Of a stretch of 7,565 nt of DNA, positions 1 through 6,153 are shown piece after piece. The notes under the pieces are model-generated. The model saw only the letters and a program-made list of their open reading frames with translations, was not told the DNA's origin and made no database searches. Positions within the stretch are counted from its first letter, which is position 1; the number at the start of each line of letters is the position of its first letter. Source of the stretch: Candidatus Brocadia sp. Its GTDB lineage: Bacteria > Planctomycetota > Brocadiia > Brocadiales > Brocadiaceae. The stretch covers positions 1 to 7,565 of the forward strand of contig JAUQXU010000484.1 of the NCBI GenBank assembly GCA_030837935.1. The letters are read 5' to 3'. A program made the position numbers and the translations under genes.

Positions 1-66
1 GAAAAGATACGCAAATATGTGAAATACCAAGAGCAGAAAGAGCGCCAAGAAGAGTCACAACGGTAA
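1..66 (+). CDS. C-terminal tail of a probable IS200/IS605-type (Y1) transposase, partial
   Basis: Reading from base 1 gives 21 residues and a TAA stop at 64-66. The start lies outside the window. The tail is highly charged and helical and includes KIRKYVKYQEQKER, which resembles the last helix of small single-strand Y1 (HUH) transposases of the IS200/IS605 group, where an IRKYIKxQE-like segment is common. The assignment is supported by what follows: about 30 bases after the stop there are nested stem-loops ending in a compact GC-rich hairpin, as at the right end of these elements. The catalytic HUH and Tyr residues are not visible, so the family call rests on the tail and the context. Another charged C-terminus is possible. 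Confidence 0.55.
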   Translation, partial: EKIRKYVKYQEQKERQEESQR

Positions 67-174
67 ATTTAAAACGGGGGCAACTCAACCTTGCTTCCTT
101 TGGGAGGAAGGCATTTTCATCCCCTTCCAGGGGTTATCCCAAAGCCACCTGCTTCGCGGGTGGATTCTTTACTT
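67..174 (+). mobile_element. Probable right end of an IS200/IS605-like element
   Basis: This non-coding stretch follows the transposase stop. It contains an 8-bp inverted repeat, CTTTGGGA at 98-105 with TCCCAAAG at 137-144. That repeat encloses a 6-bp one, GGAAGG at 106-111 with CCTTCC at 123-128. Directly after lies a tight hairpin at 145-163: an 8-bp stem with one G-U pair and a TTC loop. Subterminal hairpins of this kind are what Y1 transposases recognise as single-stranded DNA. The exact cleavage position cannot be read off; it probably lies shortly after 163, before the Shine-Dalgarno at 175-180. The left end is outside the window. Confidence 0.55.
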
Positions 175-187
175 AAGGAGAAATACG

Positions 188-865
188 ATGAGAAGTAAGA
201 AAAGTGGAATCCTTGCAATTGCAATAGCTACGGTTTTATCTTTTGGCACCTTCTGCCAAGTTAGTTACGGAGAGGCACAACCTGCGTCTAAAGCGACAGC
301 TAATGTTGGTGATATCCATATCATAGATGCAACAAATCTAGGCTGGACGACGATATTACAACAGAGTTTGCATACCGCAAACCAGAAAAGCCTATTTGTC
401 GATGTTTCATTAGAGTGCGGGCTTTATACCGATACGCTTGTTAAAAGCAAAGGGGACACAAGTGACACTTCATCTGCCTCTGCCACCATTGAAGTAAAGG
501 TCCTGATAGATGGTAATGAGGCTCATCCAGGTGTAGTAACTTTCGCAAACAGGGAGCAGACACTGACAGCTAAGCTTCAAGGCATGTTAACCAGTGATTG
601 CTTGACAGACGGTGTTCTTAATATAACAGATGATTGTCTCTTGTACGAAGAAATTCAATTGCTTCTGAAAACGATGAATGCCAATTCGTTCAACTTTGTC
701 ACGGATACCATGGACGCCGGCAACCATGTCATTGAGGTTCAAGCCAGGATTAGCACCGACGCATCATATCAAAATGGCAATGCCGCGGCTATGGCCACGA
801 TTGGCAAGGGATCAGTTGCCATTGAGGAAGTAAGACTGATTAAAGGCGAGGATATTGAAATCTAA
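188..865 (+). CDS. Secreted protein of unknown function
   Basis: This 225-residue protein has a typical Sec signal peptide. The N-terminus is positive (MRSKKS), followed by a hydrophobic core at about residues 7-22 and a plausible signal peptidase I site near residue 28 (VSYG, then EAQPA). No lipobox is seen. The ATG is supported by AAGGAG at 175-180, seven bases upstream. The mature part looks beta-rich, with alternating polar and hydrophobic strands, a low-complexity Thr/Ser/Ala linker at about 88-100, and cysteines at 77, 138 and 150. There are no transmembrane segments after the signal peptide, so an exported or periplasmic protein is likely. I do not recognise the family. The C-terminal stretch (about 175-220, including IGKGSVAIEEVRLIKG) looks like an ordered beta domain. 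The gene starts right beside the end of an IS200/IS605-like element, so its original promoter may have been displaced. It is followed by a terminator-like hairpin. Confidence 0.8.
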   Translation: MRSKKSGILAIAIATVLSFGTFCQVSYGEAQPASKATANVGDIHIIDATNLGWTTILQQSLHTANQKSLFVDVSLECGLYTDTLVKSKGDTSDTSSASATIEVKVLIDGNEAHPGVVTFANREQTLTAKLQGMLTSDCLTDGVLNITDDCLLYEEIQLLLKTMNANSFNFVTDTMDAGNHVIEVQARISTDASYQNGNAAAMATIGKGSVAIEEVRLIKGEDIEI

Positions 866-904
866 GGATAGATTCAGGATGATTTATCTTCATGAGGAAG
901 TCGG

Positions 905-948
905 AAATGTAGCCCGGTATGTCAAAAATGGCATATCGGGCTACATTT
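905..948 (+). terminator. Strong hairpin, probable terminator of the secreted-protein gene
   Basis: Arms at 905-921 and 932-948 pair over 17 bp with a single G-U pair around a 10-base loop. The core is TAGCCCGG against the complementary CGGGCTA. It begins 39 bases after the stop of the secreted-protein gene. The trailing T-run is short and interrupted (ATTTGTTT), so termination may be only partly intrinsic. Stems built on TAGCCCG/CGGGCTA also occur as dispersed palindromic repeats in many genomes, so it may be a REP-like unit that also serves as a terminator. Confidence 0.6.
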
Positions 949-1096
949 GTTTGCAGTTGATACATTCCTGACTTATATCGAGACTAGAGGGTCACGATAA
1001 AGACAGAGGAAAGTTTTAAAGACATTAGGAAGAACAAAGGAGAATTATGGATACTTCCTCACCGCTGACCTTAGACTCGGAAGGATAGGAAAAATA

Positions 1097-1231
1097 ATGG
1101 ACATATACCAAAAACCACCCACGATCATCAAAAAGTGCTTAGTGTGCTCGAAGGCGATTCAGATGCTTCCGCATGAGAGGGGCTTTTTAGAATGGGATAG
1201 CTGTAATATTAGAATGATGCTGGAGCGATAA
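1097..1231 (+). CDS. Small hypothetical CxxC protein (44 aa), possibly a gene fragment
   Basis: The ATG is preceded by purine-rich sequence (GGAAGGATAGGAAAA). The frame encodes 44 residues with one zinc-knuckle-like CxxC (KKCLVCSKAI) and a third cysteine further on. I do not recognise it. The frame is open upstream without another ATG back to about 1001. It is followed eight bases later by a second small frame, in another phase, that also carries a CxxC. The two could be halves of one zinc-ribbon gene broken by an indel, two tiny genes, or chance frames. Nothing here is decisive. Confidence 0.3.
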   Translation: MDIYQKPPTIIKKCLVCSKAIQMLPHERGFLEWDSCNIRMMLER

Positions 1232-1238
1232 AATATGG

Positions 1239-1391
1239 ATGACTGTTGGTATTTGGCTTCCGTGGCTGGTTAAGTGCCCATATTGTCATGCGATGTTACG
1301 GCTTTACGAATTGGAGACAATAAGCGTATCTATCCCTCTCTTTCTTGATGAAGAGCCGCGAATTCAACGATACCCCCTTCTAGGCACATGA
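1239..1391 (+). CDS. Small hypothetical CPYC protein (50 aa), possibly a gene fragment
   Basis: This 50-residue frame contains KCPYCHAML, a convincing zinc-ribbon half. A polar stretch with alternating hydrophobic residues follows (SVSIPLFLDEEPRIQRYPLL), which looks like real protein rather than random translation. No clear Shine-Dalgarno sits at the right distance from the ATG. The stop (1389-1391) lies one base before the duplicated ettA-flank segment begins at 1393. It may be the C-terminal half of the gene begun by the 1097 frame. The family is not recognised. Confidence 0.3.
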   Translation: MTVGIWLPWLVKCPYCHAMLRLYELETISVSIPLFLDEEPRIQRYPLLGT

Positions 1392-1392
1392 G

Positions 1393-1562
1393 CGGGGTCA
1401 GGTCTTGCTTCTTGATGTTGCTGAAGCTCCATTTTCCAAATGTAAGAAATTAAAACCCAACCTTACACAACATTAAGCTCTTGTCAAATGCCGGTATTTG
1501 ATGCGATGGGGTTGGTCGTCTGCCGTGCCGAGACGTCTTTTCCTATCCGCCTCGTACTCGGA
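1393..1562 (+). repeat. Direct repeat copy 1 (ettA 3' end plus flank)
   Basis: This segment matches 7029-7192 in the same orientation. The match starts at CGGGGTC, covers about 80 bases of non-coding flank and then about 90 bases that read on the minus strand as the C-terminus of an EttA-like protein. By hand alignment of the roughly 125 bases before the end there are about 18 mismatches. The first part also has small indels. The match fades at about 1562, just before the dispersed repeat at 1566. Confidence 0.85.
1473..1562 (-). pseudogene. Stray C-terminal fragment of an EttA-like ABC-F gene
   Basis: On the minus strand this reads YEADRKRRLG, a variable stretch, then QPHRIKYRHLTRA and a stop. 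It is nearly the same as the C-terminus of the ettA gene at the right edge of the window. Beyond the conserved part the frame runs into a stop at about 1574, so only some 30 codons survive. Several differences from the right-hand copy are synonymous (Arg, Thr, Leu, Asp and Tyr codons). The amino-acid changes cluster in the short variable loop (LGTADDQ against LGLASEQ). This pattern points to a diverged ettA allele under selection before it was cut off. Confidence 0.75.
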
Positions 1563-1565
1563 TAG

Positions 1566-1602
1566 GAGATTGCTTCAATCGTTCCTCCTTCGCAATGACA
1601 AC
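1566..1602 (-). repeat. Dispersed short repeat, copy A
   Basis: The reverse complement reads GTCATTGCGAAGG, a short variable middle, then GAAGCAATCTC. The ends ATTGC/GCAAT can pair, giving a weak hairpin. A second copy, in the opposite orientation and with the same flanks but a different middle, lies at 5942-5977. From memory, repeats of the ATTGCGA...AAGCAATC type are scattered through many bacterial genomes. This copy sits about 30 bases downstream of the SWIM gene and might also act in its 3' end formation. Confidence 0.6.
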
Positions 1603-1620
1603 TTTTTCTTTATATTATCC

Positions 1621-2595
1621 TTATCCGCATGGATTATTTGGTCTTTTTCGCCGTCTTTTGGGTTGATTTTTTAGTTGCCTTTCCTTTTGCAGTTTTCTTT
1701 GTAGCGCCCTTCTTTGTTTTCCTTGCAGCCTTCTTTGCGCCAGGTTTTCAATTTTGTGTTCCGGCTTTTTTGCGGAGTTTTTTCCTGTTTTAGCGGCAGC
1801 TTTTACCTTTTTTTGAGCTTTGGCCTTATTTGCAACTTTCACATCGATTTTCTTTCCAAAACCAGGCGCGCTATCCAGCTCGATGCCAAAAACGGACGAT
1901 AAATCCTGGTCTTCAATAATTCGCAAACTCTTTCTCTTTGCCCGCGTCAGTAATTCTTTCGTTTTGTCTCTGATAGTTTCCGATATTAAATCTCTAATTT
2001 CAATCTTCCTGAGCAGAAAGAATAAATTCGGGTCGTGATCCAGCCTTGCGCCGATTCCATAAAGGGTTGCCGCAACGTGTTTGCACATACTTGCCCAATC
2101 GGGGCAGCTACAGTCAAAATCTATCTCTTTCGGAGAGGGAAATAATCCCTTGCCGTGAGCGGTAAATATTTCACCTAATGCCTCCGGAAATTTCCCCATC
2201 AACAGTTCTTGCAGCGAATCGAGTTTGCCCGTGCAAAAATCCTTGATCTCTCTCCAAATGGTCTTTTCGAGCGCCTTTATTTTTATTACGATGGAATAGG
2301 GGTCCGAATCTGAACCATGCACCAGCGCCTTAATGTTTCCCTCCTGTATCTGGAGATCGAGCACGGATCCGCAACGCACGTAGCTCCTCCCCCGCCCTAT
2401 GCGGTTGCTGTAATCCGCGTACGCCTCAAGATTTCGATTCCATGCCTTTCCCCACCACGTTTTCGCAATGGTTGCGCCTTCTATTATCACGGGTTTGATA
2501 TCCTTGTTTTTCTTCATTAACTGCTCTAATTTCTTTTTCGATCTCTGCTGTTTTTCTCCCACGGAAACGTACCTTGGGAATTCCCAAAAACTCAT
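1621..2595 (-). CDS. SWIM zinc-finger protein, partner of the SNF2 helicase; tail probably frameshifted
   Basis: The open frame is 324 residues. The N-terminal part has TWWGKAWNRNLE (about 46-57) and RIGRGRSYVRCGSVLDLQI (65-83), hallmarks of the bacterial SWIM-protein family usually found beside SNF2 genes. The SWIM motif CxCx6CxH follows as C162, C164, C171 and H173. SWIM domains bind zinc and are thought to mediate DNA or protein contacts. From about residue 250 the protein is a Lys/Ala-rich, presumably disordered basic tail. After residue 283 the frame switches to an Arg/Gln-rich reading, whereas the neighbouring frame continues the Lys/Ala/Thr pattern (GAKKAARKTKKGATKK) to a TAA at 1634-1636. 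One extra T in the T-run at 1745-1748 would restore a protein of about 320 residues. The ATG at 2595 follows AAGGGGA and lies 15 bases after the SNF2 stop, so the two are co-transcribed and probably translationally linked. Confidence 0.88.
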   Translation of the reverse strand: MSFWEFPRYVSVGEKQQRSKKKLEQLMKKNKDIKPVIIEGATIAKTWWGKAWNRNLEAYADYSNRIGRGRSYVRCGSVLDLQIQEGNIKALVHGSDSDPYSIVIKIKALEKTIWREIKDFCTGKLDSLQELLMGKFPEALGEIFTAHGKGLFPSPKEIDFDCSCPDWASMCKHVAATLYGIGARLDHDPNLFFLLRKIEIRDLISETIRDKTKELLTRAKRKSLRIIEDQDLSSVFGIELDSAPGFGKKIDVKVANKAKAQKKVKAAAKTGKNSAKKPEHKIENLAQRRLQGKQRRALQRKLQKERQLKNQPKRRRKRPNNPCG

Positions 2596-2610
2596 AATTG
2601 TTTCCCCTTG

Positions 2611-5271
2611 TCATAAGGTTAATTTGAAAAGGTCTACCAGCTCTTTATTATCCATTTCTGTGATCATCCCCTCGCCGGTGACTTGTAGAACGTCTGTCGT
2701 CAATTTTGTCTTCTCGCACAGCATATCATTGATTTTTTCCTCTATGGTTCCCTTCGTTATGAATTTATGCACGATAACGTTTTTTTTCTGGCCGATACGA
2801 AACGCCCTGTCCGTCGCCTGGTTCTCAACTGCTGGATTCCACCACCTGTCAAAATGAATCACGTGATTTGCCTCCGTCAGATTCAGGCCAACCCCCCCCG
2901 CTTTTAACGATAATACCATGTAAGGAATATACTCGCCGCCCTGAAATTGTTCCACAATATTTTTCCTCGTTCCAACGGCGGTGCTGCCGTGCAATACCAG
3001 TCCGTCGCGTTCGAATATCGTTTTTAAAAATGCGTGCAGAGGTCCGGTTATTTCTTTAAACTGGGTGAAGACCAATACCTTCTCCCGTTTTTCGTAGATC
3101 GTTTCACAAATTTCGCGCAACCGTAAAAACTTCCCGCTGTCGGTCTCCTCAAATCCGCCTGTTCCAAGAAACTGGTCGGGGTGGTTGCAAAGTTGCTTGA
3201 ATTTCATTAACGACGCTAATATGAACCCTCTGCGCTGCACTCCTTCAACGGTTTCAAGCCTTTTGGTTAATTCATGAACGGTATTTTGATATAGGACTAA
3301 CTGCTTCTTGCTTAAACCGGCATACGATTGCATTTCGACCTTCTCCGGCAAATCTGAAATGACGGATCTGTCGGTCTTCAATCTCCGTAAAATATAGGGG
3401 CTGATTATCTTCTTCAGCCGGGAATAACCATTATGGGTCTTCTTCACGTTGCATGCAAATGCCCCAAATTCTTTCGCAGTTCCAAGCAGGCCCGGATTGA
3501 GAAAATCAAACAGTGACCATAAATCGGACAACCTGTTTTCAATGGGAGTTCCCGTCATAGCGATCCTGTTTTGGGAATTCAGGATTTTTACGCTCCTGGT
3601 CTGTTGTGTGCCCGGATTTTTTATTGCCTGGGCTTCATCCAGTATCACGTAATTCCAGGAATACGTTTTCAGCCATTCATATTTTTGAACGAGTGCGTAC
3701 GTCGTGATTACAAGGTCAAGCTTGTTCAGCGATGCTTCGTCTTTTTCGGCAACCTTTTTATTGGGGTGTGCCTCGGGATGGGCGATAAAATAGTTCATAT
3801 CGGGGGCAAAACGGTTTATTTCGCTACTCCAGTTTGAAATGAGAGAGGCGGGAATTATCAGCAGGCTGGCGTTTTTCTGTTTTTTATTTTTCAGGATATG
3901 TAAAAAGGCTAATATTTGTATCGTCTTGCCAAGCCCCATATCATCCGCCAGACATGCCCCGAAACGTAGGGAATCCAGGAAACAAAGCCAATTTACCCCT
4001 TTTTCCTGATAGGGCCTGAGCTGCGCCTTAAAGTTATTATCCACACGTGACGATGGAATTAAATCCTGGTTCGCCAGTTTCTCCATGACTTGTTCCAGCC
4101 ATTCCCCGTTTGACACCTCAATGCTGTCGTCATCCACGGGCAAACCCAGCATATTGTTTGAATACAATTGGAGCCGCAGGGCGTCGCGCAAACTAAGATT
4201 CTTATCTTCCATCAATTTAAGGGCGTTTTCATAAGCATCAAGAGTTTGTTTCAACTTCCCGGCATCCACGGCGACCCATTTGCCCTTGATGTACGCAAGG
4301 CCGTCTGCTTCCTCCAGCAATCGCCTTGCCTCCTCCCCGGTAATAGGCACATCGTCCAGAAACAGGTCAACACGAAAATCCAGTACGGCGTCCATTCCGA
4401 CAAGAGTTTCTGTCGTGCCGCCTAACTGAATATGTACCTTACATGGAGATGACGCCGGTTTCCACCAGTTGGGAATCCTGCACAAAATGCCGTATTTTTC
4501 GTAAATGGGAATTTCTTTAAGAAAACGGTACGCCTCCTTCTCGTCCCATGCCAGGGGATGAAACAGTTCGCCTGAGTCAAGAAGATGGGAGATATGGTCG
4601 CTTTCTTTTGCCGCGAGGTGGACGGTGGAAAGAAGCTCCAACAGCTTGTCGCTATCCTTGCCATATTCCGTTAACGCGTGTTTTAAGGGCAGGTGTTTTG
4701 ACTTGCCCTGTTTGTCTATTTGCGTTGAATAGGTGGCAAGAAAGGCAAAAGGATAGTCCTGCCTTTTGTTTTCCACGAGATGAAAATAGATGCGCCCCAC
4801 AAGGTGTACGTCGGGGCTGTAGGTATGGATGAAATCTTCCACCGTTCCCTTGTAAGTGCTTACTTCGTATTGAAATTGCGCGTTGAGCATCAACCAAAGG
4901 AGTTTGAGAAATTCGGCGTTCAGGTACTCCATTCCGGTCATTAAGGGTGCGCGAGATAAGATTTCATCAATATCCTCTTTTTCTAAGGGAATGGTTGCCC
5001 TGTCTCGAATATCTTCCAGGTCAGGCGCTTGGCGAAGTTTCCTGGCAAATTCACCGGTAAACGACCGCCAATAATCCAGGGACGACGATAGAGGTATGGA
5101 TTGGTCTGAAAAACTCAAAAATAAGAGGAAGGATTTAACATCAGTCTTATAACGGCTGTATATCTCTTTTTGCAGCAATTGCTGGCTTTTGGTTATCTGG
5201 TCATCTCCTTTATTCCACTCCAACTGCAAGGCGCCGTTGGGCATAACGACTGCATTCAGTTCAAAATCCAT
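2611..5271 (-). CDS. SNF2-family DEAD/DEAH-box helicase (ATPase)
   Basis: This large Swi2/Snf2-type ATPase has 886 residues from ATG 5271; a TTG at 5274 would add one. Such proteins translocate on double-stranded DNA and remodel DNA-protein complexes; the substrate of this bacterial subgroup is not known to me. Numbered from the TTG, it has an N-terminal region of about 410 residues, whose part at about 230-370 resembles the SNF2-associated domain PF12419. The helicase core follows: motif I DDMGLGKT (444-451), DEAQ box (546-549), TGTPIENRLSDLWSL (574-588), RRLKTDR (630-636), KVLVFTQF (732-739), motif V KAGGVGLNL (791-799) and motif VI QATDRAFRIGQ (819-829). All key residues are present and the frame is intact, so it should be active. 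The start has only a weak GGAA Shine-Dalgarno and lies 24 bases after the broken small gene. The SWIM gene follows 15 bases downstream. A run of eight G bases encodes part of motif V. Confidence 0.95.
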   Translation of the reverse strand: MDFELNAVVMPNGALQLEWNKGDDQITKSQQLLQKEIYSRYKTDVKSFLLFLSFSDQSIPLSSSLDYWRSFTGEFARKLRQAPDLEDIRDRATIPLEKEDIDEILSRAPLMTGMEYLNAEFLKLLWLMLNAQFQYEVSTYKGTVEDFIHTYSPDVHLVGRIYFHLVENKRQDYPFAFLATYSTQIDKQGKSKHLPLKHALTEYGKDSDKLLELLSTVHLAAKESDHISHLLDSGELFHPLAWDEKEAYRFLKEIPIYEKYGILCRIPNWWKPASSPCKVHIQLGGTTETLVGMDAVLDFRVDLFLDDVPITGEEARRLLEEADGLAYIKGKWVAVDAGKLKQTLDAYENALKLMEDKNLSLRDALRLQLYSNNMLGLPVDDDSIEVSNGEWLEQVMEKLANQDLIPSSRVDNNFKAQLRPYQEKGVNWLCFLDSLRFGACLADDMGLGKTIQILAFLHILKNKKQKNASLLIIPASLISNWSSEINRFAPDMNYFIAHPEAHPNKKVAEKDEASLNKLDLVITTYALVQKYEWLKTYSWNYVILDEAQAIKNPGTQQTRSVKILNSQNRIAMTGTPIENRLSDLWSLFDFLNPGLLGTAKEFGAFACNVKKTHNGYSRLKKIISPYILRRLKTDRSVISDLPEKVEMQSYAGLSKKQLVLYQNTVHELTKRLETVEGVQRRGFILASLMKFKQLCNHPDQFLGTGGFEETDSGKFLRLREICETIYEKREKVLVFTQFKEITGPLHAFLKTIFERDGLVLHGSTAVGTRKNIVEQFQGGEYIPYMVLSLKAGGVGLNLTEANHVIHFDRWWNPAVENQATDRAFRIGQKKNVIVHKFITKGTIEEKINDMLCEKTKLTTDVLQVTGEGMITEMDNKELVDLFKLTL

Positions 5272-5295
5272 CAATGATTTCGTTCCATAAGATTT

Positions 5296-5580
5296 TCAGG
5301 TAATTCTAAACGATGCTGCATTCTTATCACAATTTGATAACAATTTGCTCAGGATTTTTTCCTGCTCTTCAAGAGAAAAATCCTGTCCGTAAAAACGGAG
5401 AAATATTTCTCTCTAAATATCATTTATACGAGCATTAGGATTATCCCTCTTTATTGATGCCACGACCTGGCTGCGAGCCAAGGTGAACATTGAAAAACCC
5501 ATCCTTAATCTCTCTTCCCCACTCTTTTTCATCATCATCTCTAAATAATGGGATTCTATAAAAGGGTCTGTATCAATCAT
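5296..5580 (-). pseudogene. Small gene (94 codons) broken by an in-frame amber stop, first in the SNF2 operon
   Basis: The ATG at 5580 follows a good Shine-Dalgarno (GAGGT, 5587-5591) with seven bases' spacing. The frame begins MIDTDPFIESHYLEMM and continues KKSGEERLRMGFSMFTLARS. It runs to NARINDI, where codon 56 is TAG (5413-5415). Beyond it the same frame resumes as REIFLRFYGQDFSLEEQEK and ends at TGA 5296-5298. The continuity of protein-like sequence across the stop indicates one nonsense mutation (a CAG, GAG or AAG codon would fit) rather than two genes. The pattern, a SGxERLxMGxxMF segment followed by LFLRFYG, resembles small uncharacterised bacterial proteins of about 90 residues that I recall but cannot name. 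It is predicted soluble and helical. No start codon follows the stop, so the second half is unlikely to be made separately. It lies 24 bases upstream of the SNF2 start. Confidence 0.75.
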
Positions 5581-5591
5581 TTCTTTACCTC

Positions 5592-5622
5592 ATTATTGTA
5601 AACCAACATCTCCAACAATAAT
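5592..5622. promoter_or_regulatory. Inverted repeat just upstream of the SNF2-operon start, possible operator
   Basis: ATTATTGT (5592-5599) and ACAATAAT (5615-5622) form a perfect 8-bp inverted repeat with a 15-base spacer. It lies immediately upstream of the Shine-Dalgarno of the first gene of the minus-strand operon. The position suits an operator or a 5' leader stem. It is AT-rich, so chance is a real alternative. Confidence 0.25.
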
Positions 5623-5779
5623 TGCGTACAGATTAGGTTGGATCTTTGATATCTAGTGACATTTTAGCCGTTTGAAAAATTGCCTTTAAATAAACCACCC
5701 CTGCTTGTTCCCAAACTCACCGCCGAAGGTCGTATACCTCTAAAGTATTCCCCTATTTCAATATTAAGGAAATTCAAAA

Positions 5780-5843
5780 TAGCCACAGGGATCACCGATA
5801 TCTCAGTGAATATTTTCTGTGCCCTCATTGTACTCTGTGGCTA
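5780..5843. repeat. Palindromic intergenic repeat with GCCACAG/CTGTGGC ends
   Basis: TAGCCACAG (5780-5788) and CTGTGGCTA (5835-5843) form a perfect 9-bp inverted repeat enclosing 46 bases. The interior has further partial matches of the ACAG/CTGT type. Repeats ending in AGCCACAGAG are, from memory, frequent in intergenic DNA of many environmental bacteria. No gene lies inside it. Confidence 0.5.
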
Positions 5844-5941
5844 AAAAGCCGCCGAAGTCATAATTAATCGTTCTTACTTCTTGTATACTTCTTCGATACA
5901 TAGCGCGGCATAACCGCAACTATAAAAGACGTTTAAAGTAA

Positions 5942-5977
5942 GTTGACATTGCGAAGGCTTTGGCCTGAAGCAATCTC
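5942..5977 (+). repeat. Dispersed short repeat, copy B
   Basis: It reads GTTGACATTGCGAAGG, a short middle, then TGAAGCAATCTC. The same ends occur in the opposite orientation at 1566-1602. It can fold into a hairpin with ATTGC/GCAAT and AGGC/GCCT stems around TTTG. The two copies are inverted relative to each other and bracket the SWIM-SNF2-small-gene operon. Confidence 0.6.
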
Positions 5978-6034
5978 AGGAAAAGAAGTTTTATAGAGTA
6001 AACCCTCTTGAATCAAAGGCTCACAAAAGAGCAT

Positions 6035-6153
6035 GAAAATATTTCACCCTCCCTTAATCCCTCGTTTGACTGAGCGCTCACGATGAAGTCCCGTCGAGGG
6101 ATGAAAAGTTTCCTCGCCCCTTGTGGGAAAGGATTACGGCAAGGGATATTTTC
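6035..6153. repeat. Nested palindromic unit, MITE- or REP-like
   Basis: Several inverted arms share one centre. GAAAATAT (6035-6042) pairs with ATATTTTC (6146-6153), TAATCC (6055-6060) with GGATTA (6131-6136), and ATCCCTCG (6057-6064) with CGAGGGAT (6095-6102). The loop of the last pair holds a perfect 10-bp palindrome, TGAGCGCTCA (6071-6080). Such nesting suggests a degenerate non-autonomous palindromic element. The second and third pairings overlap on the left arm, so they are alternatives to each other. Confidence 0.4.

Larger units (their letters stand above)
866..1620. other. Gene-poor, decayed-looking interval
   Basis: No convincing full-length gene lies in these roughly 750 bases. In order it holds the hairpin at 905-948, a good Shine-Dalgarno (AAAGGAG, 1037-1043) leading only to a 13-codon frame (1047-1088), two small CxxC frames (1097-1231 and 1239-1391), the stray ettA 3' fragment with its flank (1393-1562), and a dispersed repeat (1566-1602). 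The mixture of short, mutually shifted frames with zinc-knuckle motifs and a gene fragment suggests debris from insertion and decay. Confidence 0.5.

Noticed and set aside
951..979. TTGCAG and TATATC with 17-base spacing as a promoter for the small CxxC frames
   Set aside because: The -35 matches only three of six positions and the genes downstream are themselves doubtful.
1714..2038. Plus-strand frames opposite the SWIM gene, rich in Phe, Leu and Ser
   Set aside because: Their composition is simply the complement of Lys/Glu-rich coding sequence on the other strand; there is no ribosome binding site or motif.
2426..2614. Minus-strand frame starting with ATG that overlaps the SNF2 stop codon (ATGA-type overlap)
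   Set aside because: Tempting as a coupled start, but its product is a shifted reading of the SWIM N-terminus, whose correct frame has the family motifs and its own Shine-Dalgarno.
2611..5271. Many open frames of 60-130 codons on both strands inside the SNF2 gene
   Set aside because: They overlap a long frame with all helicase motifs intact, and their translations show no family pattern; they are shadows of the real gene.
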